Positions 23,488-31,291 of a stretch of 33,733 nt of DNA are shown in pieces. Numbering within the stretch: the stretch's first letter is position 1; every line of letters begins with the position of its first letter. The notes beneath the pieces were generated by a model that was given only the letters and a program-made list of their open reading frames with translations, did no database searches and had not been told where the DNA came from. Position numbers and translations under genes: made by a program. Source of the stretch: Acidobacteriota bacterium (GTDB taxonomy: Bacteria; Acidobacteriota; Vicinamibacteria; Vicinamibacterales; UBA8438); contig DQNS01000076.1 in assembly GCA_015659035.1 (NCBI GenBank), forward strand, positions 1 to 33,733. Reading direction: 5' to 3'.

Positions 23488-24150
23488 ATGGGGACGGTGG
23501 CGAGTCGCACCCGGTCGGTACGCGGTCGAACGAGACCTGTGGCCCGGCGAACCGTTGAGAACGAGCTGCGTCGGTTCGGGTTCGGCCGGATCGCCGGCGT
23601 CGACGAGGTCGGTCGCGGGTGTCTGGCCGGGCCGGTGGTGGCGGCGGCGGTCGTGCTCGGTCCGCGAGACGGGCTGAGGGGGCTCCGAGACTCGAAGCTG
23701 CTGACCAGCACCGAGCGTGCGCGGCTCTACGACGAGATCATCGCCTCATGCCTTGCGTGGGCGATCGGGATGCGCGACCCGGAGGAGATCGACCGGCTCA
23801 ATATCTATCACGCGTCGCTCGAGGCGATGCGGGAGGCGGTCGGCAGGCTGACGCCGCTGCCGGACTTCGTCCTCGTCGATGCGTTCCGCATCCCCAGGGT
23901 CTTTATTCCGCAGCGCGGTGTCGTCGGCGGCGACCGGCGGTGCGCGGCCATCGCGGCCGCGTCGATCGTCGCAAAGGTGACCCGCGACCGTCAAATGACC
24001 CGCCTCCACGCGGCCGATCCCCGCTACGGCTTCGACCGGCACAAGGGCTACGCGACAGCGGACCACCTGGCCGCCATGGCGCAGCACGGGTATTCGGGCG
24101 CGCACCGGCGTTCGTTTCGGCCCGCATCCTTGTTTGATACCATCGACTGA
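23488..24150 (+). CDS. rnhB: Ribonuclease HII
   Basis: Removes RNA from RNA-DNA hybrids and single ribonucleotides from DNA. The 220-aa protein has the catalytic GVDEVGRGCLAGPVV (D39, E40), LRDSKLL, VDAFRIP with the third acidic residue, and ASIVAKVTRDRQM, and ends with the family pattern YGFDRHKGYAT...HRRSF. I chose ATG at 23488 with GGGAGG eight bases upstream; the open frame reaches to 23422, but that part lies in repeat-derived sequence. It follows rplS, as in many bacteria. Confidence 0.95.
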   Translation: MGTVASRTRSVRGRTRPVARRTVENELRRFGFGRIAGVDEVGRGCLAGPVVAAAVVLGPRDGLRGLRDSKLLTSTERARLYDEIIASCLAWAIGMRDPEEIDRLNIYHASLEAMREAVGRLTPLPDFVLVDAFRIPRVFIPQRGVVGGDRRCAAIAAASIVAKVTRDRQMTRLHAADPRYGFDRHKGYATADHLAAMAQHGYSGAHRRSFRPASLFDTID

Positions 24151-24170
24151 CACACCGGGGAACCTTCGGG

Positions 24171-24524
24171 ATGCCGGGGAGCGGATCGCCCGAATGTCCC
24201 GTGCGCTGTTGGGAGGATGAGATTCAGCGTCTAGGCCGGGTCCTGCTGATCGTGTACTTCCTCGAGACCGGTCTGGTGCTGCTGGTGGCACCGTGGTCGA
24301 CGTTCTGGGAGCGGAACTGGTTGGTCGAGATATCGCCGCTGTTGGACGGCGTGATGCGGCGTGCGGCCGTACGCGGCGCGGTCTCCGGCGTCGGTGTGGT
24401 CAATCTGTGCGCGGGGCTGTGGGAGCTGGCGGTCTCGCTGCTCGCACTGGTGCGACGGGTGGGAGTCACGCAGCAAGACGGCATGCGTGGGGAGGACACC
24501 AGCCCGTGGCCCGAGGGCCGCTGA
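24171..24524 (+). CDS. Small membrane protein of unknown function
   Basis: A 117-aa protein I do not recognise. Two hydrophobic segments are visible at about 22-42 (LGRVLLIVYFLETGLVLLVA) and 68-92 (GAVSGVGVVNLCAGLWELAV), separated by a short loop with WSTFWERNW. The C-terminus is polar. It starts 20 bases after rnhB and its end overlaps the thiE-like gene by 19 bases, which supports that it is a real gene in this operon. No strong ribosome binding site precedes the ATG. Confidence 0.7.
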   Translation: MPGSGSPECPVRCWEDEIQRLGRVLLIVYFLETGLVLLVAPWSTFWERNWLVEISPLLDGVMRRAAVRGAVSGVGVVNLCAGLWELAVSLLALVRRVGVTQQDGMRGEDTSPWPEGR

Positions 24525-25198
24525 GGGGCCGTCCCATTCTCTTGCTGGTGACCGGTCGGAGACGGCTGGGCACCGCCCGACAGGATGCTGTCGCGACGCT
24601 CTTCGAGCAGGTGAGGGCGGGGGTGGCCGCCGGCGTGGATCTCATCCAGGTCCGCGAACCGGACCTGCCGGATCAGGTGCTCCTGGAGGTCGCGACCCGG
24701 TGTGTCGACCTGGCGCGCGGGTCACAGACCGTCATTCTTGTCAACGACCGGATCGACATCGCCCTGGCGGCGGGCGCCGGTGGGGTGCATCTGCGGGCGC
24801 GCTCGGTGCCGGCTCCGGTCGTCCGTCGCCACGTGCCGGCGGGGTTCCTTCTGGGCCGGTCGGTGCACGACGTCGCAGAGGCGACACGGGTCGTCGAGGG
24901 TGGCGGCCTGGACTATCTTGTGCTGGGGACAGTGTTCTCCTCGCCCTCCAAGTCGGGCGTGTCGGGGTGCGGGGTCGGGGTGCTCGGGGCCGTCGCGCGC
25001 GCTGTGGGTCTGCCCGTCCTGGCGATAGGCGGCGTAACGGTCGATAGGAGCGTTGAGGTGTTCCGCGCCGGGGCGGCCGGCGTGGCGGCGATCGGGTTGT
25101 TCGCCGAACCCGGTCCGTCGGGCCGATTCGTGTGGGTTGACCGCGTCGTCGGCGAGATTCGGCGGTCCTATACGGAGAGTGATGTCCAGCGAGGATAA
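24506..25198 (+). CDS. Thiamine phosphate synthase / TenI family protein
   Basis: A 230-aa TIM-barrel protein of the ThiE/TenI family. Visible: PILLLVTGRRRLG at the start, GVDLIQVREPDLP, ILVNDRIDIALAAGAGGVHL, LLGRSVHDVAEA, DYLVLGTVFSSPSKSG and LPVLAIGGVTVD for phosphate binding. True ThiE enzymes usually have a GQ(E/D)D-type motif after GVHL; here the sequence is RARSVPAP, which is more like TenI-type proteins. The family is therefore clear but thiamine phosphate synthase activity is not certain. GTG at 24506 overlaps the upstream gene; GGGAGG lies about 11 bases before it. The end overlaps the RodZ-like gene by 17 bases. Confidence 0.85.
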   Translation: MARGPLRGRPILLLVTGRRRLGTARQDAVATLFEQVRAGVAAGVDLIQVREPDLPDQVLLEVATRCVDLARGSQTVILVNDRIDIALAAGAGGVHLRARSVPAPVVRRHVPAGFLLGRSVHDVAEATRVVEGGGLDYLVLGTVFSSPSKSGVSGCGVGVLGAVARAVGLPVLAIGGVTVDRSVEVFRAGAAGVAAIGLFAEPGPSGRFVWVDRVVGEIRRSYTESDVQRG

Positions 25199-25973
25199 CG
25201 CGCAGCTCGGAACGCCCACCGACGTGGGGGCACGGCTTCGTGCGGCGCGAGAGGCCAAGCAGATCTCGCTGCGCGAGATCGCGGCGACAACCAAGATCTC
25301 GGTCAGCGCGCTCGAAGCGCTCGAGGAGAACGATGTCGCCCAGCTGCCCGGGGGCATCTTCACACGCGCGTTCGTCCGGTCCTACGCGACCGAGGTGGGA
25401 TTGGACCCCGAAGAGGTGATGCGTGATTTTGTGGCGCAGGTGCCGGTGGAAGGGATCGACGAGGAAGAGAAATACGACAGCCAGTCGCGTGAGCACGATC
25501 TCTTTCAGAGCCAGCAGCGGATGGCCGCGACGGTGCTCAAGCTCGTGGCGATTTCTGCGGCCGTGTTGCTTCTGTACCTCGGGTGGGCCGTGACGACAGG
25601 CACTGATGCGCCCGAGGCACCGGTGGCCGAGACGGCGCCAGCGTTGCTGGCGCCGGTGGCGGGTTCCGTCCGCACCGAGCCGCCGGTGACGGCCGAGCCG
25701 ATGTCCCAGGAATCGTTGACGATCGTGCTGCGTCCACGCGGCGACTGCTGGGTCTCGTTGACGATCGACGGCGAGCTCGTGTTCGAGGACCTGATGCACG
25801 CGGGGGACCGCGAATCTTATGCGGCGGCCGACGAGATGAGACTGATCGTCGGGGACGCCGGTGCGTTCGGGTTCACGATCAACCAGCAGGACGGCCGGTC
25901 GCTCGGCGGGTCGGGCGTCACCGTCACCGCGCGCATCACGCGTCAGAACTTCCGCAGCTACCTCGCGCCGTGA
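25182..25973 (+). CDS. RodZ-like helix-turn-helix membrane protein
   Basis: A 263-aa protein with the RodZ layout: cytoplasmic HTH_25 domain at about 13-80 (GARLRAAREAKQISLREIAA, GGIFTRAFVRSYA), an acidic linker, one membrane segment at about 115-137, an Ala/Pro/Glu-rich stretch, and a C-terminal DUF4115 domain (about 175-263: IVLRPRGDCWVSLTIDGELV). RodZ links MreB to the membrane in rod-shaped growth; mreB is not in the window. ATG at 25182 has GGAGAG close upstream and lies inside the end of the thiE-like gene. Confidence 0.85.
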   Translation: MSSEDNAQLGTPTDVGARLRAAREAKQISLREIAATTKISVSALEALEENDVAQLPGGIFTRAFVRSYATEVGLDPEEVMRDFVAQVPVEGIDEEEKYDSQSREHDLFQSQQRMAATVLKLVAISAAVLLLYLGWAVTTGTDAPEAPVAETAPALLAPVAGSVRTEPPVTAEPMSQESLTIVLRPRGDCWVSLTIDGELVFEDLMHAGDRESYAAADEMRLIVGDAGAFGFTINQQDGRSLGGSGVTVTARITRQNFRSYLAP

Positions 25974-26043
25974 TGAGGGTTGGGGCACCCATCTGTCTTC
26001 TCCACTGCTGAGCCTGTTCCGTTGGGGGAACATCCCCCTGGGG

Positions 26044-26578
26044 GTGCGGGACCTCGCGGCACCGGGTGGGCTGACCTGCGACGCCACCGATCAGCTCGGG
26101 CTGCTGCTGTTCCTGCACGACGACCCGGACCCCGCGGTGTCCACCCTGGCGACCCACACGCTTGACGCGATCCCTCGTGCCGTGCTCGAGGCGTTTCTCG
26201 CGCGTCCCGAGGCGACACTGGAGCTGCGGGCGGTGTTCGCGGCTCGGGGCGTCAAACCGGGTCCGGTGCCGGCGTCCGACGATGCCCCCCCGCCCGTCCC
26301 TGTCGCCGACACCGAGAGTGGAGGTCTTTGCCAGGATGACCAGCGTCCAGGAGGAGGTGCTCCGCATCATCGGCACCGGCCGTCACTGGGTCAAGCACTA
26401 CCCGACCGCGGCGGCGCTGGTTGGAAACGCGAAGACCCGACTCGGCATCGCCATGGAGCTCGTGAAGCGGCTCAACGAGCGGGATCTGAAGTTGGTGGCC
26501 CGCGACCGGAACGTGTCGGACGGGGTCCGGGCGGCAGCCCGCAAGTTCGTGGCGTCGGGGCAGGCACGAAGACGTTAA
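26044..26578 (+). pseudogene. Disrupted acidobacterial conserved gene (frameshift/deletion)
   Basis: Two halves in different frames resemble one conserved protein that I remember from acidobacteria after rodZ. The N-terminal half (frame of 26044, GTG start, VRDLAAPGGLTCDATDQLGL... to ELRAVFAARGVKPG) is helical and repeat-like. The C-terminal half is in the next frame, from about 26318: VEVFARMTSVQEEVLRIIG, AMELVKRLNERDLKLVARDR, ending at 26578. A middle block, which I recall as containing an IRDPNK-like motif, is missing, and the frame changes at the junction. The second half could still be made alone from ATG 26336 (80 aa; GGAGG 11 bases upstream). The alternative is two separate small genes or a sequencing error. 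Confidence 0.6.
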
Positions 26579-26594
26579 CGAGATAAAGATCTCA

Positions 26595-26651
26595 AGGAGG
26601 CAGGACACAGGGGCAGGAGACAGGAGAAGTCGGAGGCTTCGCCGTCTTCAG
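26595..26651 (+). repeat. Purine-rich GGGCTTCGCC repeat, copy 2
   Basis: Runs AGGAGGCAGGACACAGGGGC, then AGGAGACAGGAGAAG, then CGGAGGCTTCGCCGTC and TTCAG. Same order as copy 1 at 23364-23418. It follows the broken gene. The remaining bases up to 26727 hold nothing recognised. Confidence 0.7.
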
Positions 26652-26727
26652 TCCGAGCCTCGGGCCGAAGCCGACGAGAGGGCACGTGTGTAGCCGCGGG
26701 TCTTCAGACACGCCCCATGCCTGCGCA

Positions 26728-26982
26728 CTACGACCCACGTGTCTTGCGGGCGGCCGACGTCGTTGCCGTCCTCTTCTTGCCTGCCTGCCGCCGGGCCAGG
26801 ATCCACTCCGAGCGCATTTGCGATAAACCGTCCATGAAGACGGCGACACGCGCGCGCTCCGCCTCTGTGTCGAGGCTCTTCAACAACGCGATGGCGCGAC
26901 GCAGATCGCGCTCGACGGTGGCCGGCGTCGTCTCGTGATAGAGCTTCCTGATCTCCGCGCGCACGTTCGCCGGGGTCTTCAT
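26728..26982 (-). CDS. Small conserved hypothetical protein
   Basis: An 84-aa, mostly helical, soluble protein. The core is ANVRAEIRKLYHETTPATVE, followed by RDLRRAIALLKSLDTE and VAVFMDGLSQMRSEW; the C-terminus is basic (RRQAGKKRTATTSAARK). I recall similar short proteins in related genomes but know no function. I chose ATG at 26982; a start at 27012 would add ten residues, but that part runs into the purine-rich repeat (26997-27054). It is followed by nothing on its strand for about 5.4 kb other than shadows of plus-strand genes. Confidence 0.6.
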   Translation of the reverse strand: MKTPANVRAEIRKLYHETTPATVERDLRRAIALLKSLDTEAERARVAVFMDGLSQMRSEWILARRQAGKKRTATTSAARKTRGS

Positions 26983-26996
26983 CTTCGTGTCGTTCC

Positions 26997-27054
26997 AGAA
27001 GTCAGAAGTCAAGAGTCAAGAGGAAGCCGGAGAGCTTCGCCGTCATTCCTTCAG
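26997..27054 (+). repeat. Purine-rich GGGCTTCGCC repeat, copy 3
   Basis: Begins AGAAGTCAGAAGTCAAGAGT, then GAGGAAGCCGGAGAGCTTCG and CCGTC, and ends TTCAG. It lies between the small hypothetical gene and polX. The bases from 27055 to 27135 after it hold nothing recognised. Confidence 0.7.
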
Positions 27055-27135
27055 CGCGAAGAGCACGGCAGGTGTCGTCGAGTTCCAGAGTCGTGAGTTG
27101 AGCGGCCAAAGCCCATAGCCACAGCCCGTCGACAT

Positions 27136-28869
27136 TCACGCCGACGGCGAATGTGTCCGGTGGCGCCGTAGTGACGCTCGAAACGCCTCCAGCGGTTGAG
27201 TATTCAGCACATCGATCGGTTCAGCCCAGGCACGACGCGCCACCGTCACCCCCCACCGCAGCAGGTCGAAGCCGGCCGGTGCGTGCGCATCGGTGGAGAT
27301 GACCAGCTTAACGCCGCGCGCGAGTGCCAGGCGTGCGTGCATGTCCGACAGGTCCAGCCGGTGCACCTGCGAGTTGATCTCCATCGCCACCCCCGTTCGC
27401 GCGGCGGCCTGGAGCACCTGCTCGATGTCCAGCTTGTACGGGTCCCGGCGCAGCAGCAGCCGCCCGGTGGGATGCCCGACCACGTCGACCACCGGCGACT
27501 CGATCGCGCACAGGATCCGGTCGGTCATCTGCGCCTCGTCCTGTCCGAACGCGGAGTGCACGGAGGCGATGACCAGATCGAGCTCCGCGAGACAGTCCTC
27601 GGCCAGGTCCAGCGTGCCGTCGGCGCGGATGTCGCACTCGATGCCGGCCAGTAGGGCGATCCCGTCCAGCCGCTCGCCCACCTCCCGGATGTGGCGGGCG
27701 TGGGCCAGGGCCCGGTGCTCGTCGAGCCCGTTGGCCATCGCGAGCGCCTGGCTGTGATCGGTGATGGCCAGATACTCGAGCCCGGCGTCACGCGCGGCCC
27801 GCGCCATGGTCTCCACATCCGCCGTGCCATCGGTGGCCGTCGTGTGGCTGTGCAGGTCGCCTCTGAGGTCGGTCCGCTCGATGAGCCGCGGGAGGTCGCC
27901 GGCGGCGGCGGCCCGGATTTCCCCACGATTCTCCCGCAGCTCTGGGGGCACGTAGGCAAGCCCGAGTGCCGCGTAGATCTCGGCCTCGAACGCGCCGGCG
28001 ACCCGGTGGTCGTCGGCGACGCGGAAGAGCCCGTACTCGTTCAGCTTCAGTCCGCGCTGCAGCGCGCGGTCGCGAACGGCGATGTTGTGCGCCTTCGACC
28101 CGGTAAAATACTGCGCGGCGGCGCCGGCGCTCTCGCTCGGGACCAGCCGGAGGTCGGCCTGCACGTCGCCGCGCAGCAACACGCTCGACCTGGTCGGACC
28201 CTGTCCCAGAATCCGCTCGACCTCGGGGAAACTGGTGAAGCGGGCCATCAGCTGGTCGTTGGTCCCGATGGCCAGCAGGTCGACGTCGCCGCAGGTCTCG
28301 CACCCGCGCCGTAAACTGCCGACCGGGAAGATGGCCGTCTCCGGAGCGTCCGCTCGTAGATAGTCGATCACTCGGCTGGCAACCTGGTCCGCGTGTCCGA
28401 TCAGATGCCGGCCAACCCGTCTGCGATGCTCGGCGAGCGAGCGGAGCAGCAGCTGCTCCTTCTTCGGGCCCATGCCCTTGAGCGTGCGCAAACGTCCCTC
28501 GGTGGCGGCGGTCTCGAGGTCGTCGAGTGTCTCGATGCCGAGCTCTCCATAGAGCACGGCCACCGTCTTGGGTCCCACGCCCTGCAACCGGAGCATCTCG
28601 AGGATGGTGGGGGGGAACTCCTGCCGGAGCTCGTCGTAGTAGGCGAGCGCGGCGGTGTCAATCAGCTCGCGGATCTTCGCGGTGAGATCCTTGCCGATGC
28701 CGGGGAGCGCGCGCACCTCGGCGTCCCCGAGGTCCGCGATCGGCTCCGCCATGTGACCGACGATGTCGGCGGCGTTACGATACGCGCGGATCTTGAACGG
28801 GTTCGCGCCCTTGATCTCGAGCAGGTCGCCGATATTGGTGAAGATGCGCGCGACACCGAGGTTGTCCAT
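27136..28869 (-). CDS. polX: DNA polymerase/3'-5' exonuclease PolX
   Basis: A 577-aa family X DNA polymerase with a C-terminal PHP nuclease domain, used in base excision and gap repair. N-terminal 8-kDa and helix-hairpin-helix part with ALPGIGKDLTAKI and LQGVGPKTVAVLY; palm with GSLRRG at 184-189, the metal-binding DVD at 195-197 and D239; YFTGSKAHN at 254-262 for sugar and primer contacts. The PHP domain begins GDLHSHTTATDG at 337-348 and continues with AITDHS, GIECDI, HPTGR and STDAHAP, so the metal-binding residues look intact. ATG at 28869. It follows the GHMP kinase gene by nine bases on the same strand. Confidence 0.96.
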   Translation of the reverse strand: MDNLGVARIFTNIGDLLEIKGANPFKIRAYRNAADIVGHMAEPIADLGDAEVRALPGIGKDLTAKIRELIDTAALAYYDELRQEFPPTILEMLRLQGVGPKTVAVLYGELGIETLDDLETAATEGRLRTLKGMGPKKEQLLLRSLAEHRRRVGRHLIGHADQVASRVIDYLRADAPETAIFPVGSLRRGCETCGDVDLLAIGTNDQLMARFTSFPEVERILGQGPTRSSVLLRGDVQADLRLVPSESAGAAAQYFTGSKAHNIAVRDRALQRGLKLNEYGLFRVADDHRVAGAFEAEIYAALGLAYVPPELRENRGEIRAAAAGDLPRLIERTDLRGDLHSHTTATDGTADVETMARAARDAGLEYLAITDHSQALAMANGLDEHRALAHARHIREVGERLDGIALLAGIECDIRADGTLDLAEDCLAELDLVIASVHSAFGQDEAQMTDRILCAIESPVVDVVGHPTGRLLLRRDPYKLDIEQVLQAAARTGVAMEINSQVHRLDLSDMHARLALARGVKLVISTDAHAPAGFDLLRWGVTVARRAWAEPIDVLNTQPLEAFRASLRRHRTHSPSA

Positions 28870-28878
28870 CCGAGTCGG

Positions 28879-29880
28879 TCACTCCCCGCGACAGTCCAGC
28901 TGGAGCCCGTCGGTGTCGACCCGACAGTCGAGCAGACGTGCGCCGGCGTCGAGGACGGCGCGGCAGACCTCGGCCCGCCGGACCGGGTCGATCAGGAAAA
29001 AGACGCACCCGCCGCCGCCGGCCCCGCACACCTTGCCTGCGAGTGCCCCGGCGGCCGCGGCCCGTGTCATGAGGCGCTCGATCGCGGGCGTCGTCACCCC
29101 GGGCGCCAGCCCCTGCCGTTCTCGCCACTCGAGTGTCACCTGTCGGGCGAGCTCCGCCCAGTCTTTGTTGACGAGGGCGTCCCGGATAGTCGCGGCGATA
29201 TCCCGGATCCGCTCGAAGCGGGCCGCGAGTGCGGCGTCGCCCTCGATGTGGCGTTTGGTGATGTCCCAGTTGTTGATGCCGGAGGAGCGCGAGTCGCCGC
29301 TATAGGCCAGGACGAGCCGGCGTTCGAGCTCCAGCGGGTCGACCTCGAGCGCCACACGCGTGACGCCCGCCGCCTCGAGCTCGACCGCTGAGACTCCACC
29401 GTACAGCGCCGAGCGGTAGTCTTGCACGCCGGTCGGGATTCCGAGGGTCCGGGCCTCGAGGTTCATGGCGAGCGTGAGGAGCTGGTCGGGGGAGTACTCG
29501 ACGCCCTGCCATCGGGCGAGCGCCGCGCAGACGGCAAGGGTGAGGGCGGACGAACCGGCGATACCGGCGCCCATCGGCGAGGCGGCGCGCGTCGTGATGC
29601 GCACGCCCTCGATCCGGAAAAACCGGGCAATGTGAGCCACCAACCGGTTGTCGCCGTGGGTGTCGAGCGTGCGCCATGTGGCAGCCCTCAGCGTCCGTCC
29701 CGTGTCCTCGGACACGAGCCACACTCGTCCGTCGTCGCTGGGGGTCACGGTGCAAGCGGCGCGTAACTGGATGGCGGCGTTGACGGTCTGCGCGCCGGGG
29801 TGGAAGAGATACAGCGGCCAGATGTCGAGCGTGCCGCCTGCAAGATCGATGCGGGTTGGCGCGGAGGAGTGCACCTGCAC
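28879..29880 (-). CDS. GHMP family sugar kinase
   Basis: A 333-aa small-molecule kinase of the GHMP superfamily. N-terminal APTRIDLAGGTLDIWPLYLF, the ATP-binding loop SPMGAGIAGSSALTLAV, and the C-terminal CGAGGGGCVFFLID are all present. The form of the first motif resembles D-glycero-D-manno-heptose 7-phosphate and fucose kinase-like members, but the substrate cannot be named. I chose GTG at 29880 because a perfect TATAAT lies six bases upstream, so the message would be leaderless; a GTG at 29874 is also possible. The longer open frame upstream reads through a repeat. It is co-oriented with polX, nine bases apart. Confidence 0.87.
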   Translation of the reverse strand: MQVHSSAPTRIDLAGGTLDIWPLYLFHPGAQTVNAAIQLRAACTVTPSDDGRVWLVSEDTGRTLRAATWRTLDTHGDNRLVAHIARFFRIEGVRITTRAASPMGAGIAGSSALTLAVCAALARWQGVEYSPDQLLTLAMNLEARTLGIPTGVQDYRSALYGGVSAVELEAAGVTRVALEVDPLELERRLVLAYSGDSRSSGINNWDITKRHIEGDAALAARFERIRDIAATIRDALVNKDWAELARQVTLEWRERQGLAPGVTTPAIERLMTRAAAAGALAGKVCGAGGGGCVFFLIDPVRRAEVCRAVLDAGARLLDCRVDTDGLQLDCRGE

Positions 29881-29886
29881 GCGCGC

Positions 29887-29892
29887 ATTATA
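29887..29892 (-). promoter_or_regulatory. Predicted -10 box of the GHMP kinase gene
   Basis: A perfect TATAAT on the minus strand, rare in this GC-rich sequence, six bases before the GTG at 29880. Transcription would begin on or next to the start codon. There is no good -35 at the proper distance. Confidence 0.5.
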
Positions 29893-30024
29893 ATGGCGGC
29901 GGTCGAGTCGGCTCGATCTCGTAGGCTGCTGAAGAGCGTCAACGACATCGGGGCCCAGGGCTCGGGGAACGGGAGTGGGGGGTGCCCCCCGGTGCCCGCG
30001 CCTATGACCTCGGACAGGCCGTCT

Positions 30025-30085
30025 CTGAGGCAGACGCTGGCGAAGCCCTCTGGTTTCCTCCTGCCTTCTGACTCCTGACTCCTTG
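30025..30085 (-). repeat. Purine-rich GGGCTTCGCC repeat, copy 4
   Basis: Reversed copy. On the minus strand it starts AGGAGTCAGGAGTCAGAAGG, followed by CAGGAGG, CAGAGGGCTTCGCCAGC and CTCAG. It lies ahead of nagZ, between the divergent GHMP kinase and nagZ genes. Close by, GGGGGGTGCCCCCC (29978-29991) forms a short perfect GC stem. Confidence 0.7.
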
Positions 30086-30095
30086 AGCACACTAC

Positions 30096-31193
30096 GTGAA
30101 GACGCTTCATCGTCACATCGGACAGCTGGTAGTGGCCGGGTTCGGAGGGTACACCGTGCCGGCGGAGCTGCGCGCGCTGGCGAGGGAGTGGGATCTCGGC
30201 GGCGTCATCCTGTTCGGGCGCAACATCGAGGCACCGGAGCAGGTGGCCGAGCTCGCATTCGAGAGTCAGCAACTTGCGCACGATGTGCCGCTGTGGGTCA
30301 GCGTCGACCAGGAAGGTGGCCGCGTCGCGCGGCTGCGCGCGCCCTTCACCGAGTGGCCGCCGATGGGGGGTCTCGGGCGCTGCGGTGACACAGGGCTGGC
30401 GGCACGGTTCGCCGCCGCACTGGCGGACGAGCTGTCGGCGGTCGGGGTGACGCTGGATTTCGCCCCGGTACTCGACGTGTTCGACGAGGCGGCCGACCCG
30501 GTCGACCATGTCATCGGGGACCGGGCACTGTCCTCGGATCCGGACGCGGTCGGCCGGCTCGGCGGAGTCATCATCGAGACCCTCCAGCGCAACGGCATCG
30601 CGGCGTGCGCCAAGCATTTCCCCGGGCACGGTGACACCCGGGCCGATTCCCACCACGAGCTCCCGGTCGTCGAGCATCCGCCCGAACGGCTGCGCGAGCA
30701 CGAGATGGCGCCGTTTCGCGCCGCCATTGCAGCTGATGTCGCCACGGTGATGACCGCGCACGTGCTCTACCCGGCACTGGACGACGAGCAGCCGGCCACC
30801 CTGTCCCGAACGATCGTCGACGACATCCTGAGGCGAGAACTGGGGCATCAGGGGCTCGTCGTGACCGACGATCTGGACATGGGTGCCATCACCGTGTCGC
30901 ACACGGTCGAGCAGGCGGCGGTGCGCGCCCTCGATGCGGGGTGCGACACGGTGCTGGTGTGCGGCGACTCAATCGAGCGCCACGCCGCGGTGATCGAGGC
31001 GATCATCCACGCAGTAGAGACGGACGAGCTCGACGGCCGTCGGCTCGAGAAGGCGCAGCTTCGGCAGCAGCGTGTGAAGGCTCGGTTCATGGGGGGCGAG
31101 CGCCCCCGACGGCCGTTGTCCGGCAAGGCGCTGCGGGCCCGGCTGGGCACGGCCCTGCATCAGGCGGCGGCCGAGGAGATCGCGCGTGCGTGA
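30096..31193 (+). CDS. nagZ: Beta-N-acetylhexosaminidase NagZ
   Basis: Glycoside hydrolase family 3 enzyme that removes N-acetylglucosamine from anhydromuropeptides in cell wall recycling. At 365 aa it is a single-domain NagZ with no signal peptide, so cytoplasmic. Motifs: SVDQEGGRVARLR at 69-81, the family signature KHFPGHGDTRADSHHELP at 173-190 with the general acid/base Asp-His pair, and VTDDLDMGA at 256-264 with the nucleophile Asp. GTG at 30096 has only a weak upstream site. With ldcA and mpl it forms a murein recycling set. Confidence 0.95.
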   Translation: MKTLHRHIGQLVVAGFGGYTVPAELRALAREWDLGGVILFGRNIEAPEQVAELAFESQQLAHDVPLWVSVDQEGGRVARLRAPFTEWPPMGGLGRCGDTGLAARFAAALADELSAVGVTLDFAPVLDVFDEAADPVDHVIGDRALSSDPDAVGRLGGVIIETLQRNGIAACAKHFPGHGDTRADSHHELPVVEHPPERLREHEMAPFRAAIAADVATVMTAHVLYPALDDEQPATLSRTIVDDILRRELGHQGLVVTDDLDMGAITVSHTVEQAAVRALDAGCDTVLVCGDSIERHAAVIEAIIHAVETDELDGRRLEKAQLRQQRVKARFMGGERPRRPLSGKALRARLGTALHQAAAEEIARA

Positions 31194-31216
31194 ACCAGGT
31201 TGCTGGCGAAGGACTG

Positions 31217-31276
31217 CTAGCCCCCGCGTAGCGGGGCTGTGAGAAAAGCTCGGCTAGCGAGGCGGAGACTCGCTAG
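31217..31276 (-). repeat. CTAG mosaic 8: modules A-D (reverse orientation)
   Basis: Reversed module A at 31217-31257 (CCCCGCGTAGCGGGGCTGTG, then AGAAAAGCT) and a shortened module D at 31254-31276, CTAGCGAGGCGG followed by AGACTCGCTAG. The shared CTAG is at 31254-31257. It lies between nagZ and ldcA, ending 15 bases before the ldcA ATG. Confidence 0.85.
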
Positions 31277-31291
31277 CCGGCTGGTGACTGG

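Noticed and set aside
1461-31276. CRISPR array
   Set aside because: The repeats are not evenly spaced, lie in separate gene gaps, have several module types, and no cas gene is present.
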